DNA of 57,094 nucleotides, taken from contig DASSEV010000068.1 in NCBI GenBank assembly GCA_035695105.1, forward strand, positions 1-57,094, written 5' to 3'. Position 1 is the first letter of the stretch; every line of letters starts with the position of its first letter. The position numbers were made by a program, and so were the translations under genes. The notes under the pieces were generated by a model. That model worked only from the letters and a program-made list of their open reading frames with translations. It ran no database searches and was not told where the DNA came from. Positions 16,181-24,275 of this stretch are shown piece by piece. This DNA comes from JAICYJ01 sp035695105 (GTDB lineage: Bacteria; Actinomycetota; Thermoleophilia; Gaiellales; JAICJC01).

Positions 16181-17332
16181 GTGGCTGCGTCGCATCGACT
16201 CGACATGGGATCCCACCGGGGGCCGCGCACCCGGTGGGATCCCCAGCCGACGCTGCTCGGATCGGAGTACGTGTCGGAGGGGGTGTTCCAGCTGGAGCGG
16301 GAGCGCATCTTCCACGCGACGTGGTTCTGCGCGGCCCGGGCCGACTCGCTGGCGGCGCCGCAGGCGTTCACGGTCGTCGACGTGGCCGGCGAGAGCGTCA
16401 TCCTGCTGCGCGACGAGAAGGGTGAGCTGCGTGCCTTCTTCAACGTCTGCCGCCATCGGGGGTCGCGGCTCTGCGAGGGCGGCGGCCGGCTGCCGCGGGC
16501 CATCAGGTGCCCGTACCACGCGTGGGCGTACGGGCTGGACGGGTCGCTGCTCGGCACGCCGAACGTGGCGCAGGACGAGCAGCTGCCGCGCGAGCGGCTG
16601 GGGCTCGTGCCCGTCGCGCTGGAGCTATGGGACGGCTTCGTCTGGCTCGACCTGTCGGGGGCTGCGCCCCCGCTGCGGGATCAGTTCACACGGTGGGGCA
16701 GCGACGATCCGCGCCAGTGGGCGCGCTACGGCCTCGGCGATCTGGTGGTCGGCGCGCGTCGCGAGTACGACGTGGCTGCCAACTGGAAGATCATCGTCGA
16801 GAACTACAACGAGTGCCTGCACTGCCCGACCGTGCACCCGTCGCTCGTGCCGGTGGTGCCGCTGTACCGGTTCGGCGAGGTCGAGGAGGTGCCCGGCGAG
16901 GGCGGCAGCGGGAACCGGCTGGCCGAGGGGCTGACGTCCTTCAGCCCGACCGGCCGCAGCAAGCTGCCGGCGCTGCCGGGCCTGACCGGCGACGACGCCA
17001 ACACGTTCTACGGCGTCACGCTGCTGCCCAACCTGATCATCAACTACCACTCGGACAACGTGTCGACCTTCCAGCTGTTCCCCCAGGCGGCCGGCCGCAC
17101 CAGGGTGGTCTGCGAGTACCTGTTCCGGCCGGAGACGGTGGCCGCTCCCGGGTTCGACCCCTCCGAGGTCGTCGAGTTCAGGCACCAGCTCGCGCTCGAG
17201 GACTGGGAGGTCTGTGAGCGGGCGCAGCAGGGCGCCGGTTCGGCAGCGTTCGCGAGCGGGGGCGTGCTGCCGTACGCGGACCGCTACGTGCACGCCTTCC
17301 ACCAGCAGTACCGCGACATGCGTGACCGGTAG
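16181..17332 (+). CDS. Rieske 2Fe-2S aromatic-ring-type oxygenase, alpha subunit, 383 aa
   Basis: Residues 90-92 (CRH) and 110-113 (CPYH) form the Rieske 2Fe-2S site. Glu211, His214 and His219 in ENYNECLHCPTVH fit the mononuclear iron motif of the catalytic domain. Overall it resembles the Rieske monooxygenases that demethylate or cleave quaternary amines (glycine betaine GbcA, stachydrine Stc2, carnitine CntA). No reductase partner is encoded nearby. The GTG at 16181 is taken because it lies 8 bases after the PotD-like stop; an ATG at 16205 is possible. Operon context and the shared operator favour an N-methylated substrate over an aromatic one. Confidence 0.85.
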   Translation: MAASHRLDMGSHRGPRTRWDPQPTLLGSEYVSEGVFQLERERIFHATWFCAARADSLAAPQAFTVVDVAGESVILLRDEKGELRAFFNVCRHRGSRLCEGGGRLPRAIRCPYHAWAYGLDGSLLGTPNVAQDEQLPRERLGLVPVALELWDGFVWLDLSGAAPPLRDQFTRWGSDDPRQWARYGLGDLVVGARREYDVAANWKIIVENYNECLHCPTVHPSLVPVVPLYRFGEVEEVPGEGGSGNRLAEGLTSFSPTGRSKLPALPGLTGDDANTFYGVTLLPNLIINYHSDNVSTFQLFPQAAGRTRVVCEYLFRPETVAAPGFDPSEVVEFRHQLALEDWEVCERAQQGAGSAAFASGGVLPYADRYVHAFHQQYRDMRDR

Positions 17333-17334
17333 CG

Positions 17335-17491
17335 GGGGTCGGGCCTCCGGCCTGACCCCGACGCCGTGGACGCCAGGGGGCGAGCTTCAGCTCGACCCCG
17401 CCTGGCTGACACATAGCCGAAGCGGCGCCGGGCTTGGAACCCAGGGCACCTGGACTCAACGCACACGGGGTTAGGCCAGAGGCCTGACCCC
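17335..17491. repeat. Four-hairpin interspersed repeat, copy 1
   Basis: The gap after the Rieske gene holds a compact array of hairpins. The first (17335-17359, GGGGTC..GACCCC) and last (17467-17491, GGCC-AGA-GGCC core) are near-identical terminal hairpins. Between them are a CCAGG..CCTGG-closed hairpin and a GGCGCC..GGCACC one, joined by a conserved linker containing AGCCGAAGCGG. The same layout occurs at 20349-20466 and, inverted, at 30793-30950. It codes for nothing. Confidence 0.8.
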
Positions 17492-17566
17492 CTTCCAATC
17501 GACCGCAGTGGGAATGCTTACACCGCGTTCATGGCCTGCTTGGAAGCGGCCGATACCGTGAACGTG

Positions 17567-19195
17567 ATGGGGCCTGCAACACCTCGGCGGCTGGCGGCGT
17601 TTGGCGCCGGCATGGCTGCGCTGCTCGCTGCCGCTCCGGCCGGCGCCTCCGGCTCCCAGGCCGGCGCGCTCCCGGCCGCAGGGCGCAGTGCGCCCCCGGC
17701 GCAGCTGTTCCTGCACGACGGCGGGCGGGCGGCCGCATTCGGCGCTGTGACCGCCTCACCGGACTACCGGCGCGCCGTCTGGGAGCCCGCGTCAACCGCC
17801 AACTACACGGTCAGCGACCGCGGCCTGGGCGACATCCAGAAGATCGTGATCCATGTCGCCGAGGGCGGGTTCGCGTCGACGTACCAGTGGTTCAAGAACC
17901 CGGCCGCACAGGCGTCCGCCCACTACGTGGTCTCGTCGACCGGGGAGGTCGCCCAGATGGTTCCGGAGCGTGACATCGCCTGGCACGCCGGGAACTGGGA
18001 CGTGAACGTGCAGTCGATCGGCATCGAGCACGCCGGCTTCACCAACCGCACGCACTTCCCCGACGCTCAGTACCGCGCCAGCGCGCGGCTGGCCGGATCG
18101 ATCACCTCCCGCTACCTGATCCCGCCCGACCGCACGCATGTGATCGGCCACAACGAGGTGCCGGATCCCTTTCACCGCGGCGAGTTCGGCGGCGCCGACC
18201 ACCACACCGATCCGGGGAGCACCTGGGACTGGCCGCGCTACATGGCCTACCTGCGGCTCGCGTCCGGGCAGACCTGGAGCGGCATCGCGGACGGCGGCGA
18301 CGCCGGCGTGTCGCACAGCGCTGCCTGGACGACCGCGAGCGGCAGCTCCTCCTACGGGGGCTCCTACCTCAGCACCGCCTCCCACTGGGCCGATCCCGTC
18401 TCCTACACGATGGCTCTGCCCCGAAACGATACGTATGACGTCTTCGTGCGCTGGCCGTGTACGGCGCAGCGCGCATCGCAGGTCGCCGTCCGCCTCGACA
18501 CCGTCGCCGGAACCGTCAGGAAGATCGTCTCTCAGTCGCACTGTGCCGAGTGGCGATACCTCGGCAGCTGGCCGATGGCCGCCGGACGCGCTCCGCGCGT
18601 GCTGATCGGCTCGCACAGCGGCAACGGCGCCCCCGTCGCGGCCGACGCGATCAGGCTGGACGAGGTCACGGACCCCGTTTCACCCGCCGCCGTCCAGGCG
18701 ACCGCCACGCCGGCGCTCAACGGGATGTCCTTCACCTGGCCGGCGTCACACGACAACATCGGCGTCGGCGCCTACCAGTTGTGGGTCGACGGACAGCGGG
18801 TGTACGAGGGAACCGGCAGGTCGCTGACGGTGCCCGAGCCGTGTGGCACCGCACACACGGTGTCGCTGCGCGCGCTCGACCTGGCCGGAAACCGCTCCGC
18901 GCGCCAGCCGTTCGTCACGTCGACGCTGCCATGCCCGGAGCCGGTCGCCGACCTGCAGGTAACCGCGGCAACGCAGACCAGCGTGACGCTCGCCTGGCAG
19001 AACGGAGGCGGCACCGTGTCCGGCTACCTGGTGTACCTCGCCGGCGGTGCGCTGCTCGCCCAGCCTGCCACGCCTGGCGTCACGATCGACAACCTGAGCT
19101 GCGGCACCGCATACAGCTTCTCGGTGCGCGCGACGGATGCGGTCGGCGACCGGTCGGCGCGCACGCTGGTCGACGCGACCACCGCGCCCTGCTAA
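17567..19195 (+). CDS. Secreted N-acetylmuramoyl-L-alanine amidase with fibronectin type III domains, 542 aa
   Basis: A signal peptide (LAAFGAGMAALLAAAPAGA) is followed by an Amidase_2 domain at about residues 75-235. Zinc ligands lie in IVIHVAEGG and ADHHTDPGSTWDW, and HYVVSSTGEVAQMV and GIEHAG are typical core strands. It should cut the amide bond between muramic acid and L-Ala in peptidoglycan. A golvesin/xly-like beta domain follows (SSSYGGSYLSTASHWADPVSYTM), then two fibronectin III domains to the C-terminus. ATG 17567 is chosen because it places the signal peptide at the N-terminus; ATG 17531 would add 12 residues. Its stop lies 5 bases from a convergent pseudogene. Confidence 0.88.
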   Translation: MGPATPRRLAAFGAGMAALLAAAPAGASGSQAGALPAAGRSAPPAQLFLHDGGRAAAFGAVTASPDYRRAVWEPASTANYTVSDRGLGDIQKIVIHVAEGGFASTYQWFKNPAAQASAHYVVSSTGEVAQMVPERDIAWHAGNWDVNVQSIGIEHAGFTNRTHFPDAQYRASARLAGSITSRYLIPPDRTHVIGHNEVPDPFHRGEFGGADHHTDPGSTWDWPRYMAYLRLASGQTWSGIADGGDAGVSHSAAWTTASGSSSYGGSYLSTASHWADPVSYTMALPRNDTYDVFVRWPCTAQRASQVAVRLDTVAGTVRKIVSQSHCAEWRYLGSWPMAAGRAPRVLIGSHSGNGAPVAADAIRLDEVTDPVSPAAVQATATPALNGMSFTWPASHDNIGVGAYQLWVDGQRVYEGTGRSLTVPEPCGTAHTVSLRALDLAGNRSARQPFVTSTLPCPEPVADLQVTAATQTSVTLAWQNGGGTVSGYLVYLAGGALLAQPATPGVTIDNLSCGTAYSFSVRATDAVGDRSARTLVDATTAPC

Positions 19196-19199
19196 TCAT

Positions 19200-19812
19200 C
19201 TAACCCTTGATATACGGCTGGCCGTCGGCGGCCGGAGCGCGTGAGCGGCCGACCAGGCCGACCAGAGCGATCAGGGTGAGCACGTAGGGGATCGTGGAGA
19301 GCAGGTTCACCGAGACGCCTGCGACCGACTGCAGGCGATCGGCGATGCCGCTCGCAACGCCGAACAGCAGGCATGCGGCGAACGCCCCGTAGGGCCGCCA
19401 CTTGCCGAAGATGACCGCCGCCAGCGCGATGAACCCGCGGCCCGCCGTCATGTTCTGCGCGAACGACCCTACGAAGCCGATCGACAGGTAGGCGCCCCCG
19501 AGCGCCGCCAGCATGCCTGACAGCATCACCGCGCCGTAGCGGATGCGGAACACCGGGATGCCGACCGTGTCCGCGGCCAGCGGATGCTCGCCGACCGCGC
19601 GGATGCGCAGCCCGATGGCGGTGCGGAACAGCACCACCTCGGTCAGCACGAGCAGCGCGAAGACCAGCCAGGTCATCAGGTTCAGCTGCCCGATTGCCGG
19701 GCCGACGTACGCCCAGTGCTCGACGCCGGGGATGTTGACGTTCGGAACCATGCTGATCGAGGAGGGAGTGCCGTTGTCTCCGTAGATATCGATGAACAGG
19801 TAGCCGGTTGAG
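19200..19812 (-). pseudogene. 5'-truncated BMP-family nucleoside ABC transporter permease
   Basis: The last 200 or so codons encode the C-terminal half of a permease of the BMP/nucleoside ABC type: TGYLFIDIYGDNG, TAIGLRIRAVGEHPLAADTVG, NMTAGRGFIALAAVIFGKW and FGVASGIADRLQ. It ends with a normal TAG. Homology stops at about 19812, where the coding sense switches to the opposite strand (an aldehyde dehydrogenase). The frame stays open to 20270, but that upstream part is low-complexity Ser/Ala/Thr shadow sequence. The first helices are missing, so it is not expected to work. No partner subunits are nearby. Confidence 0.75.
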
Positions 19813-20337
19813 GTGGAGCGGTCGATCGACCGGGTGGTCTGGTACGCGGGGTGGGCCGACAAGCTGGCGCAGGTGCTGGGAGCGTCGAACCCAGTCGCCG
19901 GGCCCTGCTTCAACTTCACGGTGCCGGAGCCGACCGGGGTGGTGGCGCTGATCGCGCCCGCGGAGCCGGCGCTCGAGGGCATCGTCTCGCGCCTGCTGCC
20001 GGCGCTGGTCTCCGGCAACACCGTGGTGGCCGTGGCCTCGAGCGAGCAGCCGCTGGCGGGCATCGAGCTGGCGGAGGCGGTGGCGACGTCGGACATGCCC
20101 GCGGGCGCGGTCAACATCCTGACGGGCGACCGGGACGAGCTCGCGCCGGTGCTGGCCGGGCACATGGACGTGAACGCGATCGACGTGACCGGCGCCGGCG
20201 ACGACGCGGGCGAGCTGGAGCGGCTGGCGGCCGGGAACGTCAAGCGGGTGGTGCGCGGCCGGGCGGACACGCAGAGCCTGTGGGAGATCGAGCCGCTGCT
20301 CGAGATGAAGACGGTCTGGCACCCGATCGGGGTGTAG
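19804..20337 (+). pseudogene. 5'-truncated aldehyde dehydrogenase-like gene
   Basis: The frame after the stop at 19801 encodes DRVVWYAGWADKLAQVLG, NPVAGPCFNFTVPEPTGVVALIAP, GNTVVAVASSEQPLAGIELAEAVATSDMPAGAVNILTG and a natural end (LLEMKTVWHPIGV). This matches the C-terminal two thirds of the short second aldehyde dehydrogenase that actinobacteria often carry beside deoC in nucleoside-degradation loci. About the first 115 residues are missing. It points away from the truncated permease on the other strand, with the break between 19800 and 19815. A GTG at 19813 could start a shorter product, but without a ribosome site. Confidence 0.7.
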
Positions 20338-20348
20338 CGGCGAGGAGT

Positions 20349-20466
20349 GGGGTCAGCCTTCAGGCGGACCCCGCCTGGCTGTCACCGAAGTCAGCCGAAG
20401 CGGTGCCGAGCTGAATCCCGGCACCTGGTGTTCGTCACCACGGGCTCAGGCCAGAGGCCTGACCCC
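20349..20466. repeat. Four-hairpin interspersed repeat, copy 2 (lacks first hairpin)
   Basis: Same orientation as copy 1 but starting at the second hairpin (20349-20372, GGGGTC..GACCCC). It keeps the linker (CCGCCTGGCTGTCA, then GTCAGCCGAAGCGG), the GGTGCC..GGCACC hairpin, and the terminal GGCC-AGA-GGCC hairpin ending at 20466. It lies between the convergent ends of the dehydrogenase fragment and the DsbA-like gene. Confidence 0.8.
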
Positions 20467-20474
20467 ACGGTGCG

Positions 20475-21428
20475 CTACGCCGCCGACCGGGCCGCCGGCC
20501 GCGGTGCCGTCGCCTCGTCCAGCACGCCCTCGATCCATCCCGCATGCTCGGGCAGGGCCCAGAACGCGTCATCGCCGACCGGCACGCGCGCTGCCCCTCC
20601 CTCGGCGACCAGCTCCAGCAGGAGCATCTCCGCCGCGGCCGCGTCCGGCTGCTGGTTCGACGATGCCAGCAGCATCGCCGCCTCCTGGGTCGTCACACCC
20701 TCCGGAAACGCCTCGAGGATCGCGGTCGGATCCTCCGGAACCGCCCGCCGCGCGATCGCGGGGTCGAGGTTCGCGATCAGCACGTCGTACGCCTCCACCG
20801 GCTGGAAGCCGCCGGCGGTGAGCTCCACCGCGCCCCGCCCGAACACCACCGACGGCGCCGTGTAGCGCACCGTCCCGTCGCTGACGGCGGTCTTGCCCTG
20901 CAGCTCCGCGGGGCTGCCGGCCGCGCTGCGCGCCTCGGCACGGTCGCCCTCGTACGCGGCCGAGACCTCGGGGGCGTCGAGCAGGCCGCGCAGCGATGCG
21001 GCGTCGAGGCCCGTCGCGGCGGCGACCACGCGGGCGATGTGCTCGTCGTCGTCGAGCAGCAGCGGCGTCGTGAACTGCGCCAGCTGCAGCGCGCGGAGCG
21101 CGCTCCACTCGCTTCCGGGCTCGGCCAGGCGGGCCGCGGCGACTGCGCGGCACGCGCGTGCGGTGGCGGCCACGCGGCTCTTCGGCTGCGGCGAGAACGG
21201 CATCCCGTAACGCCTGAACGACACCGCGCTGCGCGCCTGGAGCAGCGGAGTGAAGCCGCGCTCGGCGTACTGCCGCGCGTCCTCGGCGAGCCCGATCAGG
21301 ACGAGACGCCAGTCGAGCGCGTCGGCGTAGCGCCAGCGCAGGACGCGCAGCGCGGGGATGGCCGAGTAGCCCCAGGGGCAGCCGGGATCGGTGTGGAGCG
21401 TGGCGGTGATGCGGTGGCTGTCGGGCAT
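20475..21428 (-). CDS. DsbA-family thioredoxin-fold oxidoreductase, 317 aa
   Basis: The N-terminus carries a thioredoxin-fold active site with the layout HTDPGCPWGYSAIPALRVL, a CPWG motif with a single Cys as in FrnE/HCCA-isomerase-like DsbA relatives. A long helical insert follows, and then the second half of the fold with VSDGTVRYTAPSVVFG. The C-terminal third is extra compared with simple DsbA proteins. It has no signal peptide, so it is probably cytoplasmic, acting in thiol redox or glutathione-like chemistry. It is divergent from a flavin-dependent oxidoreductase across a palindromic spacer. Confidence 0.78.
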   Translation of the reverse strand: MPDSHRITATLHTDPGCPWGYSAIPALRVLRWRYADALDWRLVLIGLAEDARQYAERGFTPLLQARSAVSFRRYGMPFSPQPKSRVAATARACRAVAAARLAEPGSEWSALRALQLAQFTTPLLLDDDEHIARVVAAATGLDAASLRGLLDAPEVSAAYEGDRAEARSAAGSPAELQGKTAVSDGTVRYTAPSVVFGRGAVELTAGGFQPVEAYDVLIANLDPAIARRAVPEDPTAILEAFPEGVTTQEAAMLLASSNQQPDAAAAEMLLLELVAEGGAARVPVGDDAFWALPEHAGWIEGVLDEATAPRPAARSAA

Positions 21429-21436
21429 CGTGCGAG

Positions 21437-21465
21437 AGTTACTTGATCGAGCAACTACAGTGTAG
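21437..21465. promoter_or_regulatory. Palindromic operator between divergent redox genes
   Basis: AGTTACTTGATCGAGCAACT (21437-21456) is a 20-base palindrome with 8 of 10 pairs matched. It overlaps CTACAGTGTAG (21455-21465), which is perfect. The first resembles MarR-type operators. A candidate regulator is the MarR protein at 22966-23457, two genes away, but that link is a guess. Confidence 0.5.
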
Positions 21466-21525
21466 CTGCCTCACGGCATACCCATGCGGAGGAGATCCAA
21501 CCACGCCTCGCTACCGTCCCCCTCG

Positions 21526-22563
21526 ATGACCGCGACGACTGCCCCGCTACCCGTTCCCCTGTCCGTGCTCGACGTGGTGCCCGTCACCTCGGGCGAGACC
21601 GCCGTGGACGCCCTCGCCCGCGCCGGCCGCCTCGCGCGGCACGTCGACGAGCTCGGCTTCACCCGCATCTGGTATGCCGAGCACCACAACATGCCCGGCA
21701 TCGGCAGCACCACGCCCGAGGTGCTGACCGCGCACACGGCTGCCATCACCGACCGGATCCGGGTCGGCTCCGGCGGCGTCATGCTGCCGAACCATTCGCC
21801 GCTGACGGTGGCGGAGCGCTACGCGACCCTCGAGGCGCTGCATCCGGGCCGGATCGACCTTGGTGTCGGCCGTGCGCCCGGCACCGACATGCAGACGGCG
21901 CGTGCGCTGCGCCGGTCGCTCGACGCCGGCGAGGATCTGGACGCGCAGCTGGCCGAGCTGATGGGCTACCTGGCCGGGTTCCCGGCGGGCCACCCGCTCG
22001 AGCGCCTCCGCGCCTACCCCCGGCCGGGCTCCCTGCCGCAGATCGTCGTGCTGGGGTCGAGCGACTACGGCGCACGGCTGGCCGCCGCGCTGGGGCTGCC
22101 CTACGCGTTCGCCCATCACTTCAGCTCGCGGTTCTCGGTGCCGGCGATGCGCCTCTACCGCGAGGGCTACCGGCCGTCCGCGGCGCATCCCCAGCCTCAC
22201 GCGATCCTGACGGTCACCGTCGTCTGTGCGGACACCGACGAGGAGGCGATCGAGCTCGCGTCGGCGTGGGCGCTCTCGTTCGTCCGGCTGCGCACCGGCC
22301 ACCCGCCGCGTCCGTTCCCGACGCGTGAGGAGGTCGCGGCTCACGAGTGGACGGCGGGCGAGCGCGAGCTGGCCGACGGGGTGCTCCGTGCGCAGGCGGT
22401 CGGCTCGCCGGAGACGGTGCGGACGAAGCTCCTGCGTCTGATCGAGGCGACCGGCGCGGACGAGGTGATGGTGACGACGCCCGTGACCGACGAGGCCGCA
22501 CGCCACGCATCCGTCCGGATGGTCGCGGAGCTCGCTGCCCGGGAGCGTCAGCCCTCGGGCTGA
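21526..22563 (+). CDS. LLM-class flavin-dependent oxidoreductase, 345 aa
   Basis: A luciferase-like monooxygenase family TIM barrel using FMN or F420. Strand signatures are PLSVLDVVPVTSGET, GFTRIWYAEHHNMPGIGSTTPEVL, IRVGSGGVMLPNHSPLTVAE and GRIDLGVGRAPGTD, which place it in the MsnO8/LLM group lacking a known substrate. ATG 21526 is chosen because TACCGT (21512-21517), a TANNNT box, ends 8 bases before it, suggesting a leaderless message. The upstream ATG 21484 has no ribosome site. It shares a palindromic spacer with the divergent DsbA-like gene, so both may answer the same redox or electrophile signal. Confidence 0.88.
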   Translation: MTATTAPLPVPLSVLDVVPVTSGETAVDALARAGRLARHVDELGFTRIWYAEHHNMPGIGSTTPEVLTAHTAAITDRIRVGSGGVMLPNHSPLTVAERYATLEALHPGRIDLGVGRAPGTDMQTARALRRSLDAGEDLDAQLAELMGYLAGFPAGHPLERLRAYPRPGSLPQIVVLGSSDYGARLAAALGLPYAFAHHFSSRFSVPAMRLYREGYRPSAAHPQPHAILTVTVVCADTDEEAIELASAWALSFVRLRTGHPPRPFPTREEVAAHEWTAGERELADGVLRAQAVGSPETVRTKLLRLIEATGADEVMVTTPVTDEAARHASVRMVAELAARERQPSG

Positions 22564-22564
22564 C
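22547..22564. terminator. Hairpin containing both stop codons of a convergent pair
   Basis: GTCAGCCC-TC-GGGCTGAC is a perfect 8-base stem with a two-base loop. The stop codons of the LLM gene (22561-22563) and the DUF1707 gene (22548-22550) both lie in the stem. A shared bidirectional terminator is likely, though the loop is tight and there is no U-run. Confidence 0.5.
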
Positions 22565-22940
22565 CCCTGCGGCCGCACGCCCACCCGCCGTACGCGCGGC
22601 GCCGGAACACCGTGAACAGCACCAGCGGGGCGAGCAGCCAGAGCGCGTGGCCGTGGCTGACCACGATCACGACCAGGAGCAGCGGAAGCAGCGGCCAGAA
22701 CGGCACGCGCATGGCCGTTCGCCGTCGGCGCGGCTCGTCGCCGGGAAGATCGGCCACGAGGCTGTCGAGGTCGGAGTAGGTCACGGCCGCGAAGCATGCG
22801 GCGAGGCGTGCGTCGAGCTCCGCGTCGTCGAGCCGGCCGGCCACGTGCTCACTGCGGAGCACCTCCGCCACCGCCTCACGGTCGGCATCGGCCGCGCGAA
22901 CGCGCCGATCGCTCGGGCCGGCATGTCTGCTGTAGCTCAT
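22548..22940 (-). CDS. DUF1707-domain membrane protein, 130 aa
   Basis: Residues about 13-62 form a DUF1707 domain (SDRRVRAADADREAVAEVLRSEHVAGRLDDAELDARLAA, broken here only by my numbering), with the typical Arg-Ala-x-Asp-x-Asp-Arg start. A basic linker (RRRRTAMR) and a pair of hydrophobic segments follow (FWPLLPLLLVVIVVSHGHALWLLAPLVLF). Proteins of this type are common small actinobacterial membrane proteins of unknown role. ATG 22940 is chosen because the homologous domain starts right after it. It lies 25 bases downstream of a MarR gene on the same strand, so the two are likely co-transcribed. Confidence 0.82.
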   Translation of the reverse strand: MSYSRHAGPSDRRVRAADADREAVAEVLRSEHVAGRLDDAELDARLAACFAAVTYSDLDSLVADLPGDEPRRRRTAMRVPFWPLLPLLLVVIVVSHGHALWLLAPLVLFTVFRRRAYGGWACGRRGQPEG

Positions 22941-22965
22941 TCCGAATAGATAGCAGACGAACGAT

Positions 22966-23457
22966 TCATATGCCAACGTTTTGAACGAGGCGATCGAGGG
23001 TCGCCCGGAACTGCTCCATCTCGTCGGCCGCGACACCGGAGCGGAGCCTGCGGTCAAAGGCGACCACCGCCCGCCGCATGCGCTCGTGCGCCTCGACGCC
23101 GGCATCCGTGATCTCGACCCGAACGGCGCGCCGGTCGCCGCCATCCCGCGTCCGGACCACCCAGCCCGCCGACTCGAGGTTGTCGATGTGCCGCGTCAGA
23201 GTGGGCCCGACGATGCCGAGCGAGCCCGCCAGGTCGCGCTGCGTGCGCCAGCGTGACCGCCGCAGCGAGGTGAGGATCAGCCAGGACGGCACGGATCCGC
23301 CTTCCGCCGCCAGGCTCGCGTTGAACGCCGCCGTGATGCGCTTGCTGGCAAGTGCGAGGGTGCGGCCGATCGGCGGCTCGGCCGGCCTCACCCGGCGCGT
23401 CTGCTGATCGGAGTGCTCACCATCGCGTGTGGTTGTACCCCGGCGAGGCGACGTCAT
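22966..23457 (-). CDS. MarR-family transcriptional regulator, 163 aa
   Basis: A winged-helix regulator: first helix region IGRTLALASKRITAAFN, DNA-reading region RDLAGSLGIVGPTLTRHIDNLESAGWV (about residues 77-103) and wing RTRDGGDRRAVRVEITDAG. The N-terminal 28 residues are polar and probably disordered. Its ATG at 23457 overlaps the stop of the alpha/beta hydrolase by 4 bases (ATGA), so the two are translationally coupled. The ligand is unknown. Nearby palindromes at 21437-21465 are possible targets. Confidence 0.87.
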   Translation of the reverse strand: MTSPRRGTTTRDGEHSDQQTRRVRPAEPPIGRTLALASKRITAAFNASLAAEGGSVPSWLILTSLRRSRWRTQRDLAGSLGIVGPTLTRHIDNLESAGWVVRTRDGGDRRAVRVEITDAGVEAHERMRRAVVAFDRRLRSGVAADEMEQFRATLDRLVQNVGI

Positions 23458-24254
23458 CCGCCGGTCAGGCCCGTGATCAGGTCGGCGGTGACGGCCGGCT
23501 CGTCCAGCTGCGGGCAGTGGCCGGCGCCCTCGAGCTCGACCCAGTCCGCGCCGGGGAGCCACTCCTGCCGGTAGCGGACGGCGGCGGCCGGCCAGCGCAG
23601 CACCCGGTCGGACAGCCCCCACACGATCCGCACCGGACACGACACCGCCTCCGCGTCGAGCTCCCACGGCTGCGACAGCGCGGCGGCGGTCAGCGCCTCC
23701 ACCCCGGGGCAGGCGGCCAGCCCCAGCACCATGTGCGCCACGAGCTCGGGCGGCACGCGGTCGCCATGCTCTGCGACGAGCTCGATCGCCCGGCGTCTCC
23801 CCTCCGGCGCCGCAACCAGCTGGTCGAGCAGGGGTAGCACCCTGCGCGCCTGCGACTGCATGACCGGGAACGACCGCAGCATGTCGGCGGCCGCGCGGCT
23901 GCCGGTGCGCCAGCCACCCGCCGGAGCCAGCGCCACCACCGAGCGCGCGCGTCCGCGTGCCGCCAGGCGCAGCGCCAGGTAGCCGCCCAGCGAGTTGCCC
24001 GCGAGATGCGCGTCCCCGATCCCGGCGTCGTCGAGCAGGCGCTCCACGGCGTCGAGCATTCCGTCGGCCGTCGCCGGTTCCGGCAACGGGGGCCCACCCG
24101 TGTGGCCGGGAAGCGTCAGCGCCAGCAGATCGTGGCGGCGCTCGAGCGGCTCGCGGACGAGCTCCCACGTGCGCCAGGTGTCCGTGAATCCGTGCAGCAG
24201 CACGAGCGGGGAGCCGGCCCCGGCGCGGTGGAAGGGCGTGAAGGTCGGGATCAC
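23454..24254 (-). CDS. Alpha/beta-fold hydrolase, 266 aa
   Basis: An esterase/lipase-like hydrolase. The oxyanion strand is PLVLLHGFTDTW, the nucleophile elbow is GNSLGG with Ser88, the acid lies in WGLSDRVLRW and the catalytic His in EGAGHCPQLDEP. The GTG at 24254 is preferred over one at 24275 because AGGAG sits 4 bases before it and the protein then starts at the normal first strand. Family members cleave esters, lactones or C-C bonds, and the substrate here is not predictable. It is coupled to a downstream MarR gene and divergent from DNA ligase, with only 21 bases between the start codons. Confidence 0.87.
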   Translation of the reverse strand: MIPTFTPFHRAGAGSPLVLLHGFTDTWRTWELVREPLERRHDLLALTLPGHTGGPPLPEPATADGMLDAVERLLDDAGIGDAHLAGNSLGGYLALRLAARGRARSVVALAPAGGWRTGSRAAADMLRSFPVMQSQARRVLPLLDQLVAAPEGRRRAIELVAEHGDRVPPELVAHMVLGLAACPGVEALTAAALSQPWELDAEAVSCPVRIVWGLSDRVLRWPAAAVRYRQEWLPGADWVELEGAGHCPQLDEPAVTADLITGLTGG

Positions 24255-24262
24255 GGTGCTCC

Positions 24263-24268
24263 TAGGAT
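24263..24268 (+). promoter_or_regulatory. TANNNT box for a leaderless DNA ligase message
   Basis: TAGGAT ends 7 bases before the ligase ATG at 24276, and there is no Shine-Dalgarno sequence. This spacing is the standard actinobacterial leaderless arrangement. The same bases hold, on the other strand, the ribosome site of the divergent hydrolase. Confidence 0.55.
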
Positions 24269-24275
24269 GCCGCAC

